Source: JAGTVB01 sp964624765
Lineage (GTDB): Bacteria; Pseudomonadota; Gammaproteobacteria; HK1
NCBI GenBank assembly: GCA_964624765.1
Contig: CAZUZO010000067.1
Location: 1 to 18,034 of the forward strand
Length of the DNA: 18,034 bases
Reading direction: 5' to 3'
Positions 15,675 through 18,034 of the stretch are shown here, in pieces (position 1 is the first letter of the stretch; each line of letters begins with the position of its first letter). Position numbers and translations under genes: made by a program. The notes beneath the pieces are model-generated. The model saw only the letters and a program-made list of their open reading frames with translations, was not told the DNA's origin and did no database searches.

Positions 15675-17126
15675 ATGCAGTTCGCCGTCGTTCAACGCAT
15701 CCTAGGGATCCTGCTGAGCGTATTCAGCCTGACCATGCTCGCACCGATGGCGTTGTCGATCTGGTTTCAAGATGGGGTCATCCGAGCCTTCCTGCATGCC
15801 TTCCTGCTCATCCTGACCAGCGGCCTGTTGCTTTGGCTAACGGCGCGGGGCAAGCGCCAAGAGCTGCGCCTGCGGGATGGCTTCATGGTGGTCGTCCTGT
15901 TCTGGGTAGTACTGAGCCTCTGTGGCGCAGTGCCGTTCATGCTGGCCAGCCGTCCCCACATGTCGCTGACCGACGCCGTTTTTGAGTCGGTCTCCGGGCT
16001 CACCACCACCGGCGCCACGGTGATGACCGGCATCGATACCTTGCCGGTGTCAATCCTATTCTACCGCCAGCTACTGCAGTGGCTGGGTGGCATGGGGATC
16101 ATCGTGCTCGCGGTCGCCATCCTGCCCATGCTCGGCGTCGGCGGTATGCAGCTGTACCGGGCCGAAACTCCCGGGCCCATGAAGGACACCAAGCTCACCC
16201 CGCGCATCACGGAAACCGCCAAAGCGCTCTGGTATATCTATCTCGGGCTGACGGTGCTGTGCGCCCTGGCCTATTGGCTCGCCGGCATGACCAGCTTCGA
16301 CGCCATTGCCCACAGCTTCTCCACCGTCTCCATCGGCGGATTCTCGACCCATGACGCCAGCCAGGGCCATTTCAACAACCCCGTCGTGGAAGCGGTCGCG
16401 GTGGTCTTCATGGTGCTCGCTGGGATGAACTTTGCCTTACACTTCACCGCTTGGCGTGCCTTCAGCCTCCACCCCTACAGGCAGGATGCTGAGCTTCGCA
16501 CCTATCTGTTCTTGCTGTTGGTCATCGCCACTCTCACCAGCGTCTACCTTTACCTCTCGGGCACGTTTCCAACCCTCACCGGTGCCATCCGCCACGGGAT
16601 ATTTCAAACCGTCTCGATCAGCACCACCACCGGCTTTGTGACCAGTGGTTACGACGCCTGGCCCAGCTTCCTGCCGGTGCTGTTGCTGTTTTCCAGCTTC
16701 ATCGGTGGCTGCGCGGGCTCCACCGGCGGCGGTCTGAAGGTCATCCGCGTATTGATACTCTATAAGCAAGGGCGGCGTGAGATCGTGCAGCTCATTCATC
16801 CCAATGCCCAGGTGCCGGTCAAGGTCGGCAACCTCACCCTCTCCCACCGGGTGCTGGATGCGGTGTGGGGCTTTTTTGGCACCTACGTGGTGGCGTTTTC
16901 CGTCATGCTGCTATTGCTGATGGCCACCGGGCTGGATCAGGTCACCGCCTTCTCCGCCGTTGCCGCCTGTATCAACAACCTCGGTCCTGGGCTCGGCCAA
17001 GTCAGCGACCACTACGGCGATATCAGCGCCTTCGCCAAGTGGGTCCTGTCCCTTGCGATGATCCTCGGACGCCTGGAGATCTTCACCTTCCTGGTGATCC
17101 TCTCCCCGAGTTTTTGGCGAACCTGA
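15675..17126 (+). CDS. trkH: Trk potassium transporter membrane subunit TrkH
   Basis: Integral membrane K+ translocating subunit that works with TrkA. Its 483 aa equal the length of E. coli TrkH. The superfamily layout of four M1-P-M2 repeats is visible, with one selectivity-filter glycine per pore loop: SGLTTTGATV (107-116), STVSIGGFST (216-225), STTTGFVTSGY (316-326) and ACINNLGPGLG (about 431-441). The glycine-rich intramembrane gate, GGCAGSTGGG, is near 344-353. Two extra N-terminal membrane helices precede the first repeat, as is usual for TrkH. No residue expected for K+ selection is missing. The ribosome site is weak (AGG nine bases before ATG). It follows trkA after 85 bp, giving a trkA-trkH pair that E. 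coli keeps at separate loci. Confidence 0.96.
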   Translation: MQFAVVQRILGILLSVFSLTMLAPMALSIWFQDGVIRAFLHAFLLILTSGLLLWLTARGKRQELRLRDGFMVVVLFWVVLSLCGAVPFMLASRPHMSLTDAVFESVSGLTTTGATVMTGIDTLPVSILFYRQLLQWLGGMGIIVLAVAILPMLGVGGMQLYRAETPGPMKDTKLTPRITETAKALWYIYLGLTVLCALAYWLAGMTSFDAIAHSFSTVSIGGFSTHDASQGHFNNPVVEAVAVVFMVLAGMNFALHFTAWRAFSLHPYRQDAELRTYLFLLLVIATLTSVYLYLSGTFPTLTGAIRHGIFQTVSISTTTGFVTSGYDAWPSFLPVLLLFSSFIGGCAGSTGGGLKVIRVLILYKQGRREIVQLIHPNAQVPVKVGNLTLSHRVLDAVWGFFGTYVVAFSVMLLLLMATGLDQVTAFSAVAACINNLGPGLGQVSDHYGDISAFAKWVLSLAMILGRLEIFTFLVILSPSFWRT

Positions 17127-17158
17127 TGGATCCCTAAACCCTGCAACACGAGACGCCC

Positions 17159-17476
17159 ATGGACAGCAAGAAGCTCGAAGCTCTGCTCGCCGCCGGTCAG
17201 GACAGCGCGTTACTGCGTTACGGACTGGGACAGGCTTCCCTGCGGGAAGGCCAAGGCGAAGCCGCGCTGGCCCACCTGGCCAAGGCCACCGAACTCGATG
17301 CCAACTACTCCGCAGCCTGGAAGCTTTACGGTCAAGCTTTAGCCAACGCCGGTCGCCCAGATGAAGCAATAGCGGCGTATACCGCCGGCATCGAAGCGGC
17401 CCAGCGCAAAGGGGACATTCAGGCCGCCAAGGAGATGCGGGTTTTCCTTCGGCGTCTGAGTAAACGCCTGGAATAG
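17159..17476 (+). CDS. Small tetratricopeptide repeat protein
   Basis: A 105-aa soluble protein built from TPR-like helices. Residues about 14-82 show the TPR pattern of small and large residues (YGLGQASLREGQGEAALAH, then AAWKLYGQALANAGRPDEAI and AYTAGIEAAQ), close to two full repeats. A basic C-terminal helix (FLRRLSKRLE) follows. There is no signal peptide or enzymatic motif. TPR proteins act as protein-protein adaptors; no partner can be named. It begins 32 nt after trkH, so it may be the last gene of the Trk transcription unit. Codon use and GC content match the upstream genes, unlike the DNA that follows. Confidence 0.85.
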   Translation: MDSKKLEALLAAGQDSALLRYGLGQASLREGQGEAALAHLAKATELDANYSAAWKLYGQALANAGRPDEAIAAYTAGIEAAQRKGDIQAAKEMRVFLRRLSKRLE

Positions 17477-17638
17477 CAGGAGGTTTCGCTGTTGATGGCC
17501 TCGAGGTGTAAGATTTAGGTGTAAGCAGATAACCTGTTGAGTAATGCAGAGTTTCGTCTTTAGGTTGCTGTTGAGACGATTGTGGAAGTCCTCCTCGAGT
17601 TTTCCTCTCGGTTTGATGACGAGAGCAGGGTTCTGCTT
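17477..17638. other. Intergenic spacer at a composition change
   Basis: These 162 bp lie between convergent genes. I see no clear intrinsic terminator, tRNA or repeat. The sequence is visibly richer in A and T than the preceding 17 kb. An AGGAGG motif at about 17479 is followed by no credible reading frame. Confidence 0.5.
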
Positions 17639-18034
17639 TTATCCACCTTCAATCTTCGTTACGAATTCTCGAATAGCGTCCATCGCCGTATAGTTGGTGT
17701 TGCCTTTCCAATGTTCCAGAGCGACAAACTGCCGTTGTCGTAAGGCGAGGTTCAATGACTCGATGCCGTCTTCGTAATAATAGGCCGGAAATTTCTCAAT
17801 CTCAGGTTCTGGTTCGCTTGCTAATTCGGTGACAAACTGACCGAACGCTGCCAATCGTTCCAGCTTATTATCTGTTCCTGCTTTTATTTCTAGCAATTTC
17901 CCCATTATTGCCTCGGGCTTTCTCACTATAATGTCGCTGCGCTCAAATAACTGATCAAGTCTCTCGATTGATAAGACCTCTTCAACGCTAAATAATTTAT
18001 TGATGATGGTAATATGCGTGACCTCCGCGACGTC
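17639..18034 (-). CDS. C-terminal part of an unrecognised protein, cut by the window edge
   Basis: The frame is open from the right edge of the window to a TAA at 17639-17641, giving at least 131 residues. A GTG at 17924-17926 could be taken as a start for 95 residues, but upstream codons continue without a stop to the last base (for example THITIINKLFSVEEVLSIER), so the gene most likely begins outside. The visible part is hydrophilic and probably alpha-helical, with no membrane segment. It contains KLLEIKAGTDNKLERLAAFG, an acidic stretch ELASEPEPEIEKF and FVALEHWKGNTNYTAMDAIR. I do not recognise the family. The base composition is more AT-rich than the neighbouring core genes, which suggests horizontal acquisition. 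It could also be a remnant of a larger broken gene. Confidence 0.6.
   Translation of the reverse strand, partial: DVAEVTHITIINKLFSVEEVLSIERLDQLFERSDIIVRKPEAIMGKLLEIKAGTDNKLERLAAFGQFVTELASEPEPEIEKFPAYYYEDGIESLNLALRQRQFVALEHWKGNTNYTAMDAIREFVTKIEGG

Overview
The window is about 18 kb of mostly core chromosome from a GC-rich gammaproteobacterium. The evidence is the gene order: tsaC-topA-smg-dprA-LysM on the minus strand, divergent from def-fmt-rsmB-(DUF4390)-ntrY-ntrX-trkA-trkH on the plus strand. E. coli has the shorter version (tsaC-yrdD-smg-dprA / def-fmt-rsmB-trkA). The longer form, with a full topA and with ntrYX inserted before trkA, is what I recall from Nitrosococcus-like or other purple-sulfur-type gammaproteobacteria. 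That placement is an inference from synteny and I do not name a genus.

Layout. Positions 1-62 are a perfect 7-bp tandem repeat abutting the tsaC stop codon. Positions 63-6110, minus strand, read as a likely operon: LysM protein, dprA, smg, topA, tsaC (tRNA modification, DNA topology, DNA uptake/recombination, cell-wall associated protein). Positions 6111-6701 are a long divergent control region with three copies of an 8-mer and a palindromic element. Positions 6702-17476, plus strand: def and fmt (N-formyl group removal and addition), rsmB (16S rRNA m5C967), a DUF4390 exported protein, the NtrY/NtrX two-component pair, the TrkA/TrkH potassium uptake system and a small TPR protein. Genes from rsmB to ntrY overlap, and ntrX-trkA are 2 nt apart, so envelope sensing, regulation and K+ uptake are probably co-expressed. 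Positions 17477-18034 look more AT-rich and hold the C-terminal part of an unrecognised protein that runs off the window edge; this may be the start of an accessory region.

The most unusual content lies between the genes. Two related terminal-inverted-repeat elements (143 and 122 bp, about 86% identical where aligned, opposite orientation) are both flanked by CTGAG, and a third decayed arm overlaps the topA stop codon. An unrelated 221-bp inverted-repeat element lies between def and fmt. A GC-rich palindromic repeat has been read into the C-terminus of NtrY. NtrX lacks the sigma-54 contact loop and has a substituted Walker B motif. I found no phage, CRISPR array, defence island, rRNA or tRNA gene, and no convincing wholly new system.
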